DNA of 38,656 nt from assembly GCF_019754295.1 (NCBI RefSeq), contig NZ_VIRV01000020.1:1-38656 (forward strand), written 5' to 3'. A program made the translations under genes and the position numbers. Origin of the DNA: Sellimonas caecigallum. Lineage in GTDB: Bacteria > Bacillota > Clostridia > Lachnospirales > Lachnospiraceae. A model generated the notes under the pieces. It saw only the letters and a program-made list of their open reading frames with translations, had not been told where the DNA came from and made no database searches. Numbering within the stretch: the first letter of the stretch is position 1; every line of letters starts with the position of its first letter. This document shows, piece after piece, positions 23,753 through 34,081 of the stretch.

Positions 23753-25507
23753 CTATTTCCTGCGGATCAGTGTCCCGTTTTTCTCAAGGACTCCATCTTG
23801 ATACCTCCGCGCAAAGAGGATTTCTCCTTCTTCCTTTACTGACACATCGGCATCCGAACAGTTCAACAGTACTTCGATGGAATGTCCATATCCGTCCAGT
23901 TTCACATACTCTACGAGACGCGGCTCATCGTATGTCTCCGGAAAGTGGAAATGCGGGCTTCTTGTCATCGGTTCCTCTTTTCTGAGGGCGATCAGCTTTT
24001 TCATCTCCCGGATCTTTTCCTGGTTTTCTTCTTCATCCAGAAGATCCCACGGCATACATCTCCTGCAGTCCGGGTCGTGACCGCCTTCCATGGCAATTTC
24101 TGTCCCGTAATAGATGCAAGGGCTTCCCGGCATCGTAAACAATACGGCAAGCTGCTGGTAAAAAAGATCCAGATCATGGAACCGGTTCATGAGGCGTTCT
24201 GTGTCGTGGGAATCCAGGAGATTGAACAGGACGTTGTTGCACTGCTGCATGTACATCGTATAACAGCGGTTGATCATGTAGGCAAAATCCCGTTTCCCCA
24301 TAGTCTTATCGATAAAAAAGTCGTGAATGCCGCTCATGAGCGGATAATTCATAACCGAATCATACTCATCCCCCAAAAGCCACTGACTTGCGTCATGCCA
24401 TATTTCCCCAAGCAGGTAGATATCCGGTTTGATGGCTTTTACATGTTCCCGGACGATCTTCAAAAACCGGTGGGAAATCTCGTTTCCTACGTCAAAACGG
24501 ATCCCATCGATGTCGTAATCCCGGATCCATCCTTCCACAACAGTACAGAAATAGTCGATCACTTCTGGTTCGTTTGTATTGAGTTTTGGCATACCGTCGG
24601 CAAATGCAAAGGAATAAAATCTGCCGTCCCGTGTGCTGGCCTTCTTCCCGATCTGGGACCAGTCATTGACCATAAACCACCCTGCATACCGGGAGTTTTT
24701 TCCATTTTTCAGCACATCCATCCACGGTGCAAACTTTCTGCCGCAGTGGTTGAAGACGGCGTCCACCATGACGCGGATACCGTTTTCATGGGCTTCTTTC
24801 ACAAGACTTTCGAATTCCTTCTCATCTCCGAATGCCGGATCGATTTTCGTGTAATCTGTCGTATCGTACTTGTGATTGGATTCCGCTTCCATGATGGGAT
24901 TTAGATAGATACCTGTGATCCCAAGCTCTCTCAGATACGGAATCTTCATCCGTATCCCTCTCAGATTGCCTCCGAACTTTTCTTCATTTGTAACGGAACC
25001 TTCATTCCTCCACGGAAGGATATCCCCACTGTTTTCTTCTGGCGTACCGTTGGCAAACCGGTCCGGAAAAATCTGATACCAGACCGTCTCATTGACCCAC
25101 CCTGGAGTCCGGTTTACATCCGCCGGATTCATCCACGGGACGGTAAAGCACTGAAGCATCCGTCCGTCCATCTCCATCTGTTCTTTTGTGAGAAATCCGT
25201 CCTCAAAATAGTACCAGACCTCATCCTCGGTGTGAAGTTCAAAATAATATTTGCATCTTTTATACTTTGGAACGAGGGTCGTCGTCCACCAGATCTGATG
25301 CTGCAGGTATTTTTTATAGACGATTTCTTCCTTCGTCCCGGTCCACTTTTCCTTTCCTCCGAGGATCCCTGCTTCAAAGGGATCCCCGTAGTACAGAAAG
25401 ACCTTTTTTACATCATATCCGGTTTTCAGATTCACGATGAGTTCGTCCTCGTTGAGCGCATAGCTCATCTGCTCTGTCGTCTTATGATACACTCCGGTAA
25501 AATCCAT
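23753..25507 (-). CDS. GH13 neopullulanase/cyclomaltodextrinase-type alpha-glucanase
   Basis: Cytoplasmic glycoside hydrolase of family 13 (584 aa), lacking a signal peptide, so it acts on imported maltodextrins. An N-terminal beta-domain of about 125 residues (CBM34-like, dimerising in relatives) precedes the (beta/alpha)8 barrel starting WVNETVWYQIFPDRFANG. Catalytic residues: Asp339 in GIRFDVGNE, Glu368 in LLGEIWHD and Asp435 in LDSHDTERL. The MPWDLLD segment after GHDPDCRR is typical of neopullulanase and maltogenic amylase. ATG 25507 has AGGAAAAG upstream, 6 bp after the malQ stop. Exact product specificity cannot be read from sequence. Confidence 0.93.
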   Translation of the reverse strand: MDFTGVYHKTTEQMSYALNEDELIVNLKTGYDVKKVFLYYGDPFEAGILGGKEKWTGTKEEIVYKKYLQHQIWWTTTLVPKYKRCKYYFELHTEDEVWYYFEDGFLTKEQMEMDGRMLQCFTVPWMNPADVNRTPGWVNETVWYQIFPDRFANGTPEENSGDILPWRNEGSVTNEEKFGGNLRGIRMKIPYLRELGITGIYLNPIMEAESNHKYDTTDYTKIDPAFGDEKEFESLVKEAHENGIRVMVDAVFNHCGRKFAPWMDVLKNGKNSRYAGWFMVNDWSQIGKKASTRDGRFYSFAFADGMPKLNTNEPEVIDYFCTVVEGWIRDYDIDGIRFDVGNEISHRFLKIVREHVKAIKPDIYLLGEIWHDASQWLLGDEYDSVMNYPLMSGIHDFFIDKTMGKRDFAYMINRCYTMYMQQCNNVLFNLLDSHDTERLMNRFHDLDLFYQQLAVLFTMPGSPCIYYGTEIAMEGGHDPDCRRCMPWDLLDEEENQEKIREMKKLIALRKEEPMTRSPHFHFPETYDEPRLVEYVKLDGYGHSIEVLLNCSDADVSVKEEGEILFARRYQDGVLEKNGTLIRRK

Positions 25508-25513
25508 CTTTTC

Positions 25514-26968
25514 CTATGCCCTTTCTGTCATCGCTTTCCTGTAACGCCGAAGCTGCTTTGCTGCCTCTTCCATATCCGGCATCCTCCACTCCCAGTTCGG
25601 AGAACCGACGGTGCCCGGTGTATTGATGTGTCCTTCCGCACCAAGTCCGAGGATGTCCGCCATCGGAATAATAGCGTATTCTGCTCTGCTTTTCCATGTA
25701 TATGTAAGCAGACGATCCTTTACGGATCCCTGTTTGATTCCCTGTCTTGTGAGGAATCTCCTTACTTTCCGTCTGGCCGCTTTGCTTAAGCTTTCATACC
25801 ACTGCATCAGCGTATCGTTGTCGTGTGTCCCTGTATAGATGATCATATTTTCTGCATCGCCGAAACTGTCGTAAGCGTATTTTCCTTTTGTCTCAATGCT
25901 GAACACAAGGATTTTCATCCCTTTCAGGTGGTAGTGATTTTTCAGAAGGAGCACTTCCGGACGCAGCTCCCCTAAATCTTCCGCCACCAGATCAAGACCC
26001 GGAATCTTTGCTTTCAGCGTGTCGATCACTTCGTACCCCGGTGCCTCGATCCATTCTCCCTCGATGGCTGTCGGACAGGAAGCTGGAATCTTCCAGAATG
26101 TATCAAACGCCCGGAAATGATCGATCCGGATAATGTCAAACAGTTTCTGGCTGTAGCCGATACGGTCCACCCAGAACTGATAACCGTTTTCTTTCATATA
26201 GTCCCAATCATAGATCGGATTGCCCCATCTTTGCCCTGTGGCGCTGAAATAATCCGGAGGCACACCGGCGATGAAGATCGGACGCCCGTCTGTATCCAGA
26301 AGGAAGTTGTCTTTCCCTCCCCACACATCCACCGAATCGATGCCCACATAGAACGGGACATCTCCCATGATCCGGATACCTGCGTCGTTGGCTGCATTTT
26401 TTACCTCCATCCACTGGATGAAAAAGATATACTGAAGGAACATATGGTAGTCCGCTTCGATTTTATTTTCCTCAGACAGCGGTGTCCGTTTGTCCGGCCA
26501 GTCTTTGTCTTCCTGTCTCCACTCATTCCAGCAGACATTTCCGTTGGCTTTCTTAAGGGCCCGAAAAACAGCGTATTCATACACCCACTCCTGAGCTGCA
26601 AACGCTTTGTAGTCTTCGGTCTCTTCAAACGCAGCAAACGCCTCTCTAAGATACGGTTCCTTGAATGCCCGAACCTGGTCGTAGTCCACTTTCGTCTCCA
26701 TCTCCCGGAAAGCAGGAGGCATTTCTTTTAGGAGTCCTTTCTCGTAAAGAGACTCGAGACTGATGAAAAGTTCGTCCCCTGCGCAGGAGGAGTACGGCTG
26801 ATACGGGGAGTTTCCATACCCTACCGGATTCATCGGTAGAATCTGCCAGATCTTTACTCCGTTGTCTTGAAGCTGCCGGATGAATTCATATGCATAAAAG
26901 CCAAGATCCCCCACCCCCGTCCGGGACGGGAGGGAAGATACCGGCATCAATATTCCTGATTCTCTCAT
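25514..26968 (-). CDS. malQ: 4-alpha-glucanotransferase (amylomaltase) MalQ
   Basis: GH77 disproportionating enzyme (484 aa) that rearranges maltodextrins, releasing glucose and longer chains that GlgP can degrade. The opening SGILMPVSSLPSRTGVGDLG and WQILPMNPVGYGNSPYQ are typical. Catalytic residues are Asp283 (IRIDHFRAFD), Glu330 (LVAEDLGELRPEV) and Asp383 (GTHDNDT). ATG 26968 has GGCAGGA upstream. It lies between glgP (24 bp gap) and the GH13 gene, 6 bp apart. Length is standard for the short, plant/bacterial-type amylomaltase. Confidence 0.97.
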   Translation of the reverse strand: MRESGILMPVSSLPSRTGVGDLGFYAYEFIRQLQDNGVKIWQILPMNPVGYGNSPYQPYSSCAGDELFISLESLYEKGLLKEMPPAFREMETKVDYDQVRAFKEPYLREAFAAFEETEDYKAFAAQEWVYEYAVFRALKKANGNVCWNEWRQEDKDWPDKRTPLSEENKIEADYHMFLQYIFFIQWMEVKNAANDAGIRIMGDVPFYVGIDSVDVWGGKDNFLLDTDGRPIFIAGVPPDYFSATGQRWGNPIYDWDYMKENGYQFWVDRIGYSQKLFDIIRIDHFRAFDTFWKIPASCPTAIEGEWIEAPGYEVIDTLKAKIPGLDLVAEDLGELRPEVLLLKNHYHLKGMKILVFSIETKGKYAYDSFGDAENMIIYTGTHDNDTLMQWYESLSKAARRKVRRFLTRQGIKQGSVKDRLLTYTWKSRAEYAIIPMADILGLGAEGHINTPGTVGSPNWEWRMPDMEEAAKQLRRYRKAMTERA

Positions 26969-26992
26969 ATCTGTTATCCTGCCTGTCTTTTT

Positions 26993-29251
26993 TTATAAAT
27001 GCCAGATGTCTCTGTTGTATTCCGCGATCGTACGGTCTGATGAGAAGAATCCTGCCTTTGCGATATTGACAAGGGATTTCTTAGCCCAGGCCGTTTCATC
27101 TTCGTAATCTTCCAGCATCTGTTCTTTTGTCTTGATATATTCTTTGACATCCAGAAGTGTCATGAACCAGTCTTTTCCGACGATCTCTTTGTAAAGCCGT
27201 CCTAAGTTGACTGGATCTCCGATCATAATGAGCTCTTTGCTGATGATGAAATCCACCAGTTCTTCCACAAGTGCATCTTCCTCATAGATCTTTCTGGAGC
27301 AGTATCCTGCTGTGTCATAAAGCTTGATGACATCCTCAGATTTTGCACCGAATATATAGATATTGTCATCGCCTACAAGCTCGTGGATCTCAACGTTTGC
27401 CCCGTCTTCCGTTCCAAGTGTCACAGCGCCGTTCAGCATGAATTTCATATTTCCGGTTCCGGACGCTTCCTTGGATGCAAGGGAGATCTGTTCGGAAATA
27501 TCGCATGCCGGGATAAGTTTCTCAGCCTTTGTGACATTATAGTTTTCCACCATCACGATCTTTAAATACTTGCTTACTTCCGGATCACTGTCCACAAGTT
27601 TCTGGAGGCAGAGAATCAGGTGGATGATATCTTTTGCGATCGTGTACGCCGGAGCTGCTTTTGCCCCGAAGATCATTGTGATCGGACGTTTCGGCAGATT
27701 TCCTTTTTTAATTTCTTTGTATTTGTAGATGGCATACAGAGCGTTCATCTGCTGTCTCTTGTATTCGTGGAGACGTTTGATCTGGATATCAAAAATGGAG
27801 TTCTCATCAATATCAATATCCTGCGTCAGTTTCAGGTATTCTTTCAGGCTGATCTTTGCATTTTTCTTGATGCTTCTGAGTTTTTTCAGCACTTCCTCGT
27901 CATCTTTGTATGCCAGGAGTTTCTCAAGGTTTGCCGCATCGTGCTGGAATTCTGGTCCGATGAGCTCTGTGAGATAATCGGAAAGCTCATGATTGCAGTG
28001 TACGAGCCATCTGCGGAACGTAATGCCGTTTGTTTTGTTGTTGAATTTTTCCGGGTAAATGTCGTAGAACGGCTTCAGTTCGGATTCTTTTAAGATCTCC
28101 GTGTGAAGCGCAGCCACACCGTTTACCGCATATCCAAAATGGATATCAATATGCGCCATGTGAACCCGGTCTTCTTTGTCGATGATATAGACTTTTTCAT
28201 CGTGGAAGTCCCTTCTTACACGTGCATCCAGGTCGCGGATGATCGGCATCAGATGCGGAACCACTTTTTCCAGGTAGGAAACCGGCCATTTTTCCAGCGC
28301 TTCCGCAAGGATCGTATGGTTTGTGTACGCACATGTCTTTCTCACCACGTCTACCGCTGTATCCATGTTGAATCCTCTTGCCACAAGAAGACGGATCAGT
28401 TCCGGGATAACCATCGTCGGATGAGTATCGTTGATCTGGATAGATACGTGATTGTAAAGTTCATATAAGTTGTATCCTTTTTCTTCCGCCTCAGCAAGGA
28501 TCAGCTGCGCTGCGTTGCTGACCATGAAATACTGCTGATAGATTCTCAGAAGGCGCCCGTTCTCATCACTGTCATCCGGATAGAGGAAGAGTGTGAGGTT
28601 CTTTTTGATGTCGTTTTTGTCAAACTGGATGCCGTCGTGAATAATGCTCTCATCTACTGTATCCAAGTCAAAGAGATGCAGTTTGTTGCATCCGCTTTCG
28701 TATCCCGGCACATCGATGTCGTACATGGTAGATGTCAGTGTAAAATCTTTAAACGGCACTTCAAAATGACGTTCTGTGCGTGTTAACCAGCTCTTGTCCG
28801 TGATCCACGGATTCTTCTCTTCCCGCTGTTTATTATCCACAAATGTCTGGCGGAACAGACCATCATGATAATTGAGTCCCACGCCGTCCCCCGGAAGTCC
28901 AAGGGTCGCGATGGAATCCAGGAAACATGCGGCCAGACGTCCAAGTCCGCCGTTTCCGAGAGATGGTTCCGGTTCTGTCTCCTCGATGGCTGTGATGTCA
29001 TGTCCGTATTTTTCCAGCACGTCTTTCGTCTCATCAAAAAGTCCAAGGTTGATCAGATTGTTGGATAAGAGTTTTCCGATCAGAAATTCAGCGGAGATAT
29101 AGTAGAGCTTTTTCTCCCCTTCGTTTCGTTTCATTCCCTGCATTTTCTCTTTTGTGATGCACAAAAGCGCTGTATAGATTTCTTCATTGGAAGCTTCTTT
29201 GATTCCTTTTCCGTATTTTTCCTGCAGTGTCTGTTTTAATAACTGTTCCAT
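26993..29251 (-). CDS. glgP: Glycogen/maltodextrin phosphorylase
   Basis: PLP-dependent GT35 enzyme (752 aa) that phosphorolyses alpha-1,4-glucans to glucose-1-phosphate. The sequence shows [17 protein letters not shown] (97-113), the substrate region QINDTHPTM (272-280) and [13 protein letters not shown] with PLP Lys603. It is somewhat shorter than E. coli GlgP, mainly at the N-terminus, as is common in clostridia. ATG 29251 follows GAAAGGAG. Its place between the debranching enzyme and malQ suggests the substrate is linear dextrin from imported maltodextrin, so MalP is an equally fair name. Confidence 0.95.
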   Translation of the reverse strand: MEQLLKQTLQEKYGKGIKEASNEEIYTALLCITKEKMQGMKRNEGEKKLYYISAEFLIGKLLSNNLINLGLFDETKDVLEKYGHDITAIEETEPEPSLGNGGLGRLAACFLDSIATLGLPGDGVGLNYHDGLFRQTFVDNKQREEKNPWITDKSWLTRTERHFEVPFKDFTLTSTMYDIDVPGYESGCNKLHLFDLDTVDESIIHDGIQFDKNDIKKNLTLFLYPDDSDENGRLLRIYQQYFMVSNAAQLILAEAEEKGYNLYELYNHVSIQINDTHPTMVIPELIRLLVARGFNMDTAVDVVRKTCAYTNHTILAEALEKWPVSYLEKVVPHLMPIIRDLDARVRRDFHDEKVYIIDKEDRVHMAHIDIHFGYAVNGVAALHTEILKESELKPFYDIYPEKFNNKTNGITFRRWLVHCNHELSDYLTELIGPEFQHDAANLEKLLAYKDDEEVLKKLRSIKKNAKISLKEYLKLTQDIDIDENSIFDIQIKRLHEYKRQQMNALYAIYKYKEIKKGNLPKRPITMIFGAKAAPAYTIAKDIIHLILCLQKLVDSDPEVSKYLKIVMVENYNVTKAEKLIPACDISEQISLASKEASGTGNMKFMLNGAVTLGTEDGANVEIHELVGDDNIYIFGAKSEDVIKLYDTAGYCSRKIYEEDALVEELVDFIISKELIMIGDPVNLGRLYKEIVGKDWFMTLLDVKEYIKTKEQMLEDYEDETAWAKKSLVNIAKAGFFSSDRTIAEYNRDIWHL

Positions 29252-29280
29252 ATGTCTCTCCTTTCAGACGAATATCTTTC

Positions 29281-31212
29281 TTACTTTTCAATTGCTTCGT
29301 ATACTCTCAGGATCTCTCCCACACTCCATGCCTGTGCGAAACATCCTTTGGAAGACACCGGGTTTTCTCCGTCATATATCTCCGGAAGCTGCCCGATACA
29401 TCCTTCTCTCATGGCGCTTTCTATCGTCTCCAGCATCTCTTTCACTTCTTCTTTCGACTCCATGGAGTATCCATGTACTTTCAGATAAGCGAGATACCAC
29501 GCTCCAAGAGGGAACGTCCAGACTGTTCCCTGATGGTACGCCATGTCCCGTTCTTCCATCCTGCCCCCGTAGAACGGATGGAATTCTTCGTCGGCTTCCT
29601 CCAGTGTGCGAAGCCCGTACGGTGTGTAAAGTGTCTCAAATACCGTCTCTACGATCTGCTTTTCCCGCTCCGGTTCCAGCATGGTAAACGGCATGGAAAC
29701 TGCCCAGATCTGATTGCACCGCACCTGCGTATCCGCCTTGGTTCCGGATATAAGATCTTTCAGGCACTTCCGGTCATCCATCCAGAACTTCTTCCGGAAA
29801 GAGTCCTTCGCCTTCTTTGCCAGTTTCCTGTATTCAGTATAATCTTTTCCAATCATAGATGCAAATAATTCCATAATGCAGAGGGCATTGTACCAGTATG
29901 CATTGATCTCCACCGGTTTCCCGTGCCGAGGCGTCGGAAGGATCTCTCCCACCCGCACGTCCATCCATGTGACCTGCCAGAGGTCTTCCCCTGCCAGGAT
30001 GAGTCCGTCTTCATCCATGCGGATGCCGTAGTGTGTGCCCTCGCGGTATTTCTCCACGATCCTTTCCATGACCGGCCACACTTCCCGCACAAAATCGGTA
30101 TCTTTCGCCGCCTTATAATACAGGTACACACAGTTGATGAATAAAAGCGCCGCATCCACTGTATTGTACATCGGTTCCGTACCGCCTTCCGGGAAAAGAT
30201 TCGGCATCAGACCGTCTTTTTCATGTACGGCAAATGTCCGCAATATCTCTTTTGCAGCGTCGTACTGTCCGGTGGAAATACATACTCCCGGAAGGGCGAT
30301 CATCGTATCTCTTCCCCAATCCTCAAAAAAAGGAAATCCGGCAAGGATCGTCTTTCCGTCCGTGGATTCTCTCCTGGATATAAACTGATCCGCGCTTTTT
30401 GCCAGCATCCGGGCAGCCGGGGAGCGAAATCCCGACTTTTCCTCCAGTTTTCTCCGGTATGCTTTCATCTCATCTATGATCTTCCCTGCATCGCTTCTCT
30501 CTTCCAGATCCGAGCATGTCATATCCAGCACGGCCGTTTTCCCTGCCGGAATGTCGATCCGGATCCGAAAGACCGAGAAGGACCGTCCTGTCTCAGTCCT
30601 GCCGTCGCAGGCGTCATAACTGTAAAAATACTGTTCTTCTTTTTCCTGGTTTTCCCGTTTTCCATTCGTCTCAAAGAAAAGACATTGTCCAAGAGAGCGG
30701 ACACCTTTCCCCTCACAGACAAACCCCTGTCCCTTTTCCGGTTCCTTCCCCTTCGGCGTAAACTTAAGAAACGGAGTGACTGAAAACACTGCATCCTTGC
30801 GGCTGTGGTTGGCAATCTCATAGCGGACCGCCGTGGTGTTTTCTCCCTGCGCCATCCCAATCTCTTTTCTAATTGTGATTCCCTTCACGAGAAACTCCCA
30901 GACAGGGCTGTCCTCAAAGGAGAAGGAAGACAAAAAGCGAAATCCTTCTTCCTTCGTTCCATCTGCAAATTCCTGGGAGGACAGCGTCACTGTCCTGTCC
31001 CCGATGCAAAGTTCTTCTTTCAGACGGTGTACAAGGTTGTATCTGTGGTTCGGCGCCTTTTTGCAGGCCATCAAAAACGCGTGGTCATTTCTGGATGCCG
31101 AACCGGTCATTGTAAGAGAAGAAAAACCGCCGAGTCCGTTTGTCAAAAGATAGCAGTTTTCCTGTCCCCGCTCCAATGTTTTAAAATCCTGTTTTCCGTA
31201 TAACCATTTCAT
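29281..31212 (-). CDS. Glycogen debranching enzyme (amylo-alpha-1,6-glucosidase, GH133-like)
   Basis: Archaeal/clostridial-type debranching enzyme of 643 aa. N-terminal GDE_N beta-domain (about 1-260; opens TLERGQENCYLLTNGLGGFSS) and C-terminal alpha/alpha barrel with FEDWGRDTMIALPGV, GGTEPMYNTVDAALLF, TWMDVRVGEILPTPRHGKPVE and AYHQGTVWTFPLGAW, all family hallmarks. The start is ATG 31212, with AAGAGGGA upstream; the open frame continues 69 codons further into pulA but has no supporting signal. It removes alpha-1,6 branches so that GlgP and MalQ can act. 20 bp separate it from pulA. Confidence 0.93.
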   Translation of the reverse strand: MKWLYGKQDFKTLERGQENCYLLTNGLGGFSSLTMTGSASRNDHAFLMACKKAPNHRYNLVHRLKEELCIGDRTVTLSSQEFADGTKEEGFRFLSSFSFEDSPVWEFLVKGITIRKEIGMAQGENTTAVRYEIANHSRKDAVFSVTPFLKFTPKGKEPEKGQGFVCEGKGVRSLGQCLFFETNGKRENQEKEEQYFYSYDACDGRTETGRSFSVFRIRIDIPAGKTAVLDMTCSDLEERSDAGKIIDEMKAYRRKLEEKSGFRSPAARMLAKSADQFISRRESTDGKTILAGFPFFEDWGRDTMIALPGVCISTGQYDAAKEILRTFAVHEKDGLMPNLFPEGGTEPMYNTVDAALLFINCVYLYYKAAKDTDFVREVWPVMERIVEKYREGTHYGIRMDEDGLILAGEDLWQVTWMDVRVGEILPTPRHGKPVEINAYWYNALCIMELFASMIGKDYTEYRKLAKKAKDSFRKKFWMDDRKCLKDLISGTKADTQVRCNQIWAVSMPFTMLEPEREKQIVETVFETLYTPYGLRTLEEADEEFHPFYGGRMEERDMAYHQGTVWTFPLGAWYLAYLKVHGYSMESKEEVKEMLETIESAMREGCIGQLPEIYDGENPVSSKGCFAQAWSVGEILRVYEAIEK

Positions 31213-31232
31213 CCATCGTCCCTCTTTTCTGT

Positions 31233-33170
31233 CTATACTCCCTTTTGGCCTAATATAAGTGCAGTAATCGGTTTTGCCTTGACGCTTCCCTCTGCTGTCT
31301 TTGGCTCTGTCCAGCCGCTGCTGCTTTCTCCATCGGCCAGGATCTCCCATGTTCCTTCCGGGAGGTCTGCGCTTACTTCTTTTTCGCTGCTGTTGTAAAG
31401 GATATAAAGCGTTTTCCACCTGGAAGGATGCTCCGTGTCTTGGTTATCCACAAGAAAGCTTACGACTCCGTCTTTATTCCAGGTTTTCCGTATCCTTGTA
31501 AACGCATTCTCCGACTTATCACAAAGCCCCGGCAGTTTTTTTCTCAATCCCACAAGCCCTTTATAATATTCCCTCAGACTCCGGTATTCATATGCCCGTT
31601 TCCAATCCAGACGGTTGATCTCTATAGGAGCATTGTAAGTATTTTCCTGTCCCTCCTTTGTCCGGGCAAATTCTTCCCCTGACAGAAGGAACACTCTGCC
31701 CTGGCAGGTCATATAGATAGCAGCCGCCAGCCGGTTTTCTTTCATCCGTTTCTCCTGGTCCGGAGTTGTGATGGAGAGCTTATCCCACAGTGTCCAGTTG
31801 TCATGTGCGGACACATAAGAGATGATCTGGGACGGAGCCTTTACCGGGGAACCTTCCCCGCACCATGCAGATACACTTCTCAATATATTTTCTTCCAGTC
31901 CTTTTCCTCCGTTTACGAACCCAGGTATCGTCCCTTTAAACACATGTCCCTTTACTGCATCTCTCGTATCGTCGCAGAACATGCCGACATTGACATCAAA
32001 AAGTCCAATGTTCTTTTTCAAGGCCGGAGTAGCTCCTTTTTCCATAGGAGAATCATCTGCTGCCCACGGCTCGCCAAACAAAAGCTTTTCCCCTGTTCCG
32101 TATTTCTCATCCAGCGTTTTCCGGATGCTGTTCATCAGCTCCACATCCAGAAGCCCCATCAGATCAAAACGGAAACCATCGATGTGGTATTCTTTCGCCC
32201 AGTAGAGCACAGAATCCAGAATGTATCTGGAACACATGGAGCGCTCGCTGGCCACGTCGTTCCCACATGCAGATCCATTTGCTGTCTCGCCGTTTTCGTG
32301 TACACGGTAGTAGTACCACGGAACAGTCCGCTGAAACCATGTATCAAGAGAGTAGGTGTGATTGTAGACAACGTCCATGATCACGCGGAAGCCGTTTTTG
32401 TGAAGGGCCTGGACCATCTCTTTGAATTCCCGTATTCTTACTTCCCCGTTCTTTGCATCTGTGGCATAAGAACCTTCCGGCACATTGTAATTGACCGGAT
32501 CATATCCCCAGTTAAATTCTCCATCTTCTTTTGTCTCATCCACGGAACCGTAATCGTACGCCGGCATGAGTTGGACATATGTTACGCCAAGATCCTTCAG
32601 GTAATCGAGGCCGGTAGGATGGATACCATCCTGATAGAGGGTTGTATGGCTGCATGTGAAGGCCTTGTACTTTCCTCTGTATTCTTCCGGAAATCCGCCG
32701 GATTCGTCCCAGGAAAATTCTCCGATGTGGATCTCATAGATGACGTCCTCCTCCGCTTTTTTCGGGGCAGCATCCTGCTCCCACCCTTCCGGATCTGTCC
32801 GCTTTAGATTGACCGCCATACTGCGTATCCCATTGACCCCGCATGCCCGCGCATACGGATCCGCAGTCCGGACTGTCTCCCCTTCCATCAGGATCTCGAA
32901 GTCATAGTACACGCCGTGGAGCTCTTCTTTTGTCCGGTATGCCCAAACACCCTTCTCTTCCCGGCTCATCTCTTCCGACCGGAACGCACTTCCTTTTTCT
33001 CCGTCATGATATAAGAAAAGCCGGACTCTCTTTGCAAAAGGGCTCCAGAGGAGGAAACTTGTTCCCTCCTCTGTGCAAATAGCCCCCAGATCCGGTTTCT
33101 CATATGTAAAAGTCCTGTCAAAATTTTCGTCTGAATAAATCTCTTTCCACTCTTTTGCTGTCTTCCTCAT
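31233..33170 (-). CDS. pulA: Type I pullulanase
   Basis: GH13 debranching enzyme (645 aa) cutting alpha-1,6 links in pullulan and branched dextrins. The type I signature FNWGYDP (219-225) is present with the following VNYNVPEGSYAT. A CBM48-like N-terminal domain (about 20-125) contains TSFLLWSPFAKRVRLFLY. Catalytic Asp336 (DGFRFDLMG), Glu367 (LLFGEPWA) and the Asp of YVSAHDNWTLWDK are intact. There is no signal peptide, so it acts in the cytoplasm. Start at ATG 33170 (GAGGAAAGG upstream); ATG 33185 lacks a good site. Follows malG by 32 bp. Confidence 0.94.
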   Translation of the reverse strand: MRKTAKEWKEIYSDENFDRTFTYEKPDLGAICTEEGTSFLLWSPFAKRVRLFLYHDGEKGSAFRSEEMSREEKGVWAYRTKEELHGVYYDFEILMEGETVRTADPYARACGVNGIRSMAVNLKRTDPEGWEQDAAPKKAEEDVIYEIHIGEFSWDESGGFPEEYRGKYKAFTCSHTTLYQDGIHPTGLDYLKDLGVTYVQLMPAYDYGSVDETKEDGEFNWGYDPVNYNVPEGSYATDAKNGEVRIREFKEMVQALHKNGFRVIMDVVYNHTYSLDTWFQRTVPWYYYRVHENGETANGSACGNDVASERSMCSRYILDSVLYWAKEYHIDGFRFDLMGLLDVELMNSIRKTLDEKYGTGEKLLFGEPWAADDSPMEKGATPALKKNIGLFDVNVGMFCDDTRDAVKGHVFKGTIPGFVNGGKGLEENILRSVSAWCGEGSPVKAPSQIISYVSAHDNWTLWDKLSITTPDQEKRMKENRLAAAIYMTCQGRVFLLSGEEFARTKEGQENTYNAPIEINRLDWKRAYEYRSLREYYKGLVGLRKKLPGLCDKSENAFTRIRKTWNKDGVVSFLVDNQDTEHPSRWKTLYILYNSSEKEVSADLPEGTWEILADGESSSGWTEPKTAEGSVKAKPITALILGQKGV

Positions 33171-33202
33171 TTTGCCTTTCCTCATTCAGTCTCTGTCTTC
33201 TC

Positions 33203-34078
33203 TTAGCCTTTTACCGCACCTGACATACCGTCCACATAATACCTCTGCATGAACAGGAAGAGGATGGCAATCGGAATTGAGATCAACACCGCTCCTGCCG
33301 CAAAGCTTGTGTACCAGCTGTCAATATATTCTTTCTGAAGCATATTCCAAAGTCCAATCGCAACCGTATACTGGTCTGAATTGGCACGGCAGATTACCTT
33401 TGCAAAAATGAAATCCAGCCATGGTGCCATGAAGGATGTCAGCACGGTATAAATAACGATCGGTTTACTGAGCGGCAGCGTAATCTTTGTGAAAATCTGC
33501 CATCTCGTACATCCATCCAGAAGCGCCGCCTCATCCACCGCGATCGGAACCGTATCAAAGAATCCCTTTGCGATCTGGAAGCTTAATCCCGCTCCTCCTG
33601 AGTAACACAAGATCAGCGCCACTTTGATGAGGTTCCCCTCTGTAAGGCCGATTGCTTTCAGGATGAAATATACTGCGATCATGGACATGAATCCAGGGAA
33701 CAGGCCGAGGATCATCGCCATGTTCATATATGGTTTCCGCAGTTTAAATTTCAGTCTGGACAGACAGTAGGATACTGCCAGAACATAAAATGTAGATAAG
33801 ATACAGGCACATACCGCTATGAACAGTGTATTCATGAACATCTGCGGAAAGTTCAGGATCGATGTGTCCGTAAACAGTTTCACATAGTTGTCAAGTGTGA
33901 AGCTTTGAGGGAAGAAGGTGGAAACATAGGATCCTTTTTCTGCCCGGAAGCTTGTCAGTATTACCCAGATGATCGGGAATACCCAGATAAACGCCAGTAT
34001 GGCAAGTACGACATGAACGATCGTATTATTGATAAAACGTCTCTTTTTAGCTGAGCGTACTTTTGTTTTCGCAGCCAT
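33203..34078 (-). CDS. malG: Maltodextrin ABC transporter permease MalG/MalD
   Basis: Inner-membrane permease (291 aa) with six predicted segments and the coupling EAA loop VDEAALLDGCTRWQIFTKITLPLS. The N-terminal basic stretch KVRSAKKRRFI and the first helix HVVLAILAFIWVFPIIWVI are typical of MalG-type permeases. ATG 34078 begins 3 bp after the malF stop. Partner of MalF and MalE; no ATPase gene is present in this window. Confidence 0.94.
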   Translation of the reverse strand: MAAKTKVRSAKKRRFINNTIVHVVLAILAFIWVFPIIWVILTSFRAEKGSYVSTFFPQSFTLDNYVKLFTDTSILNFPQMFMNTLFIAVCACILSTFYVLAVSYCLSRLKFKLRKPYMNMAMILGLFPGFMSMIAVYFILKAIGLTEGNLIKVALILCYSGGAGLSFQIAKGFFDTVPIAVDEAALLDGCTRWQIFTKITLPLSKPIVIYTVLTSFMAPWLDFIFAKVICRANSDQYTVAIGLWNMLQKEYIDSWYTSFAAGAVLISIPIAILFLFMQRYYVDGMSGAVKG

Positions 34079-34081
34079 GAT

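Noticed and set aside
23882-24904. 340-codon open frame on the plus strand
   Set aside because: It lies wholly opposite the GH13 gene, has no ribosome binding site and no recognisable domain.
31213-31419. 69-codon upstream extension of the debranching enzyme
   Set aside because: It overlaps the pulA 3' end in another frame, is strongly basic and has no ribosome binding site; ATG 31212 has a good one.
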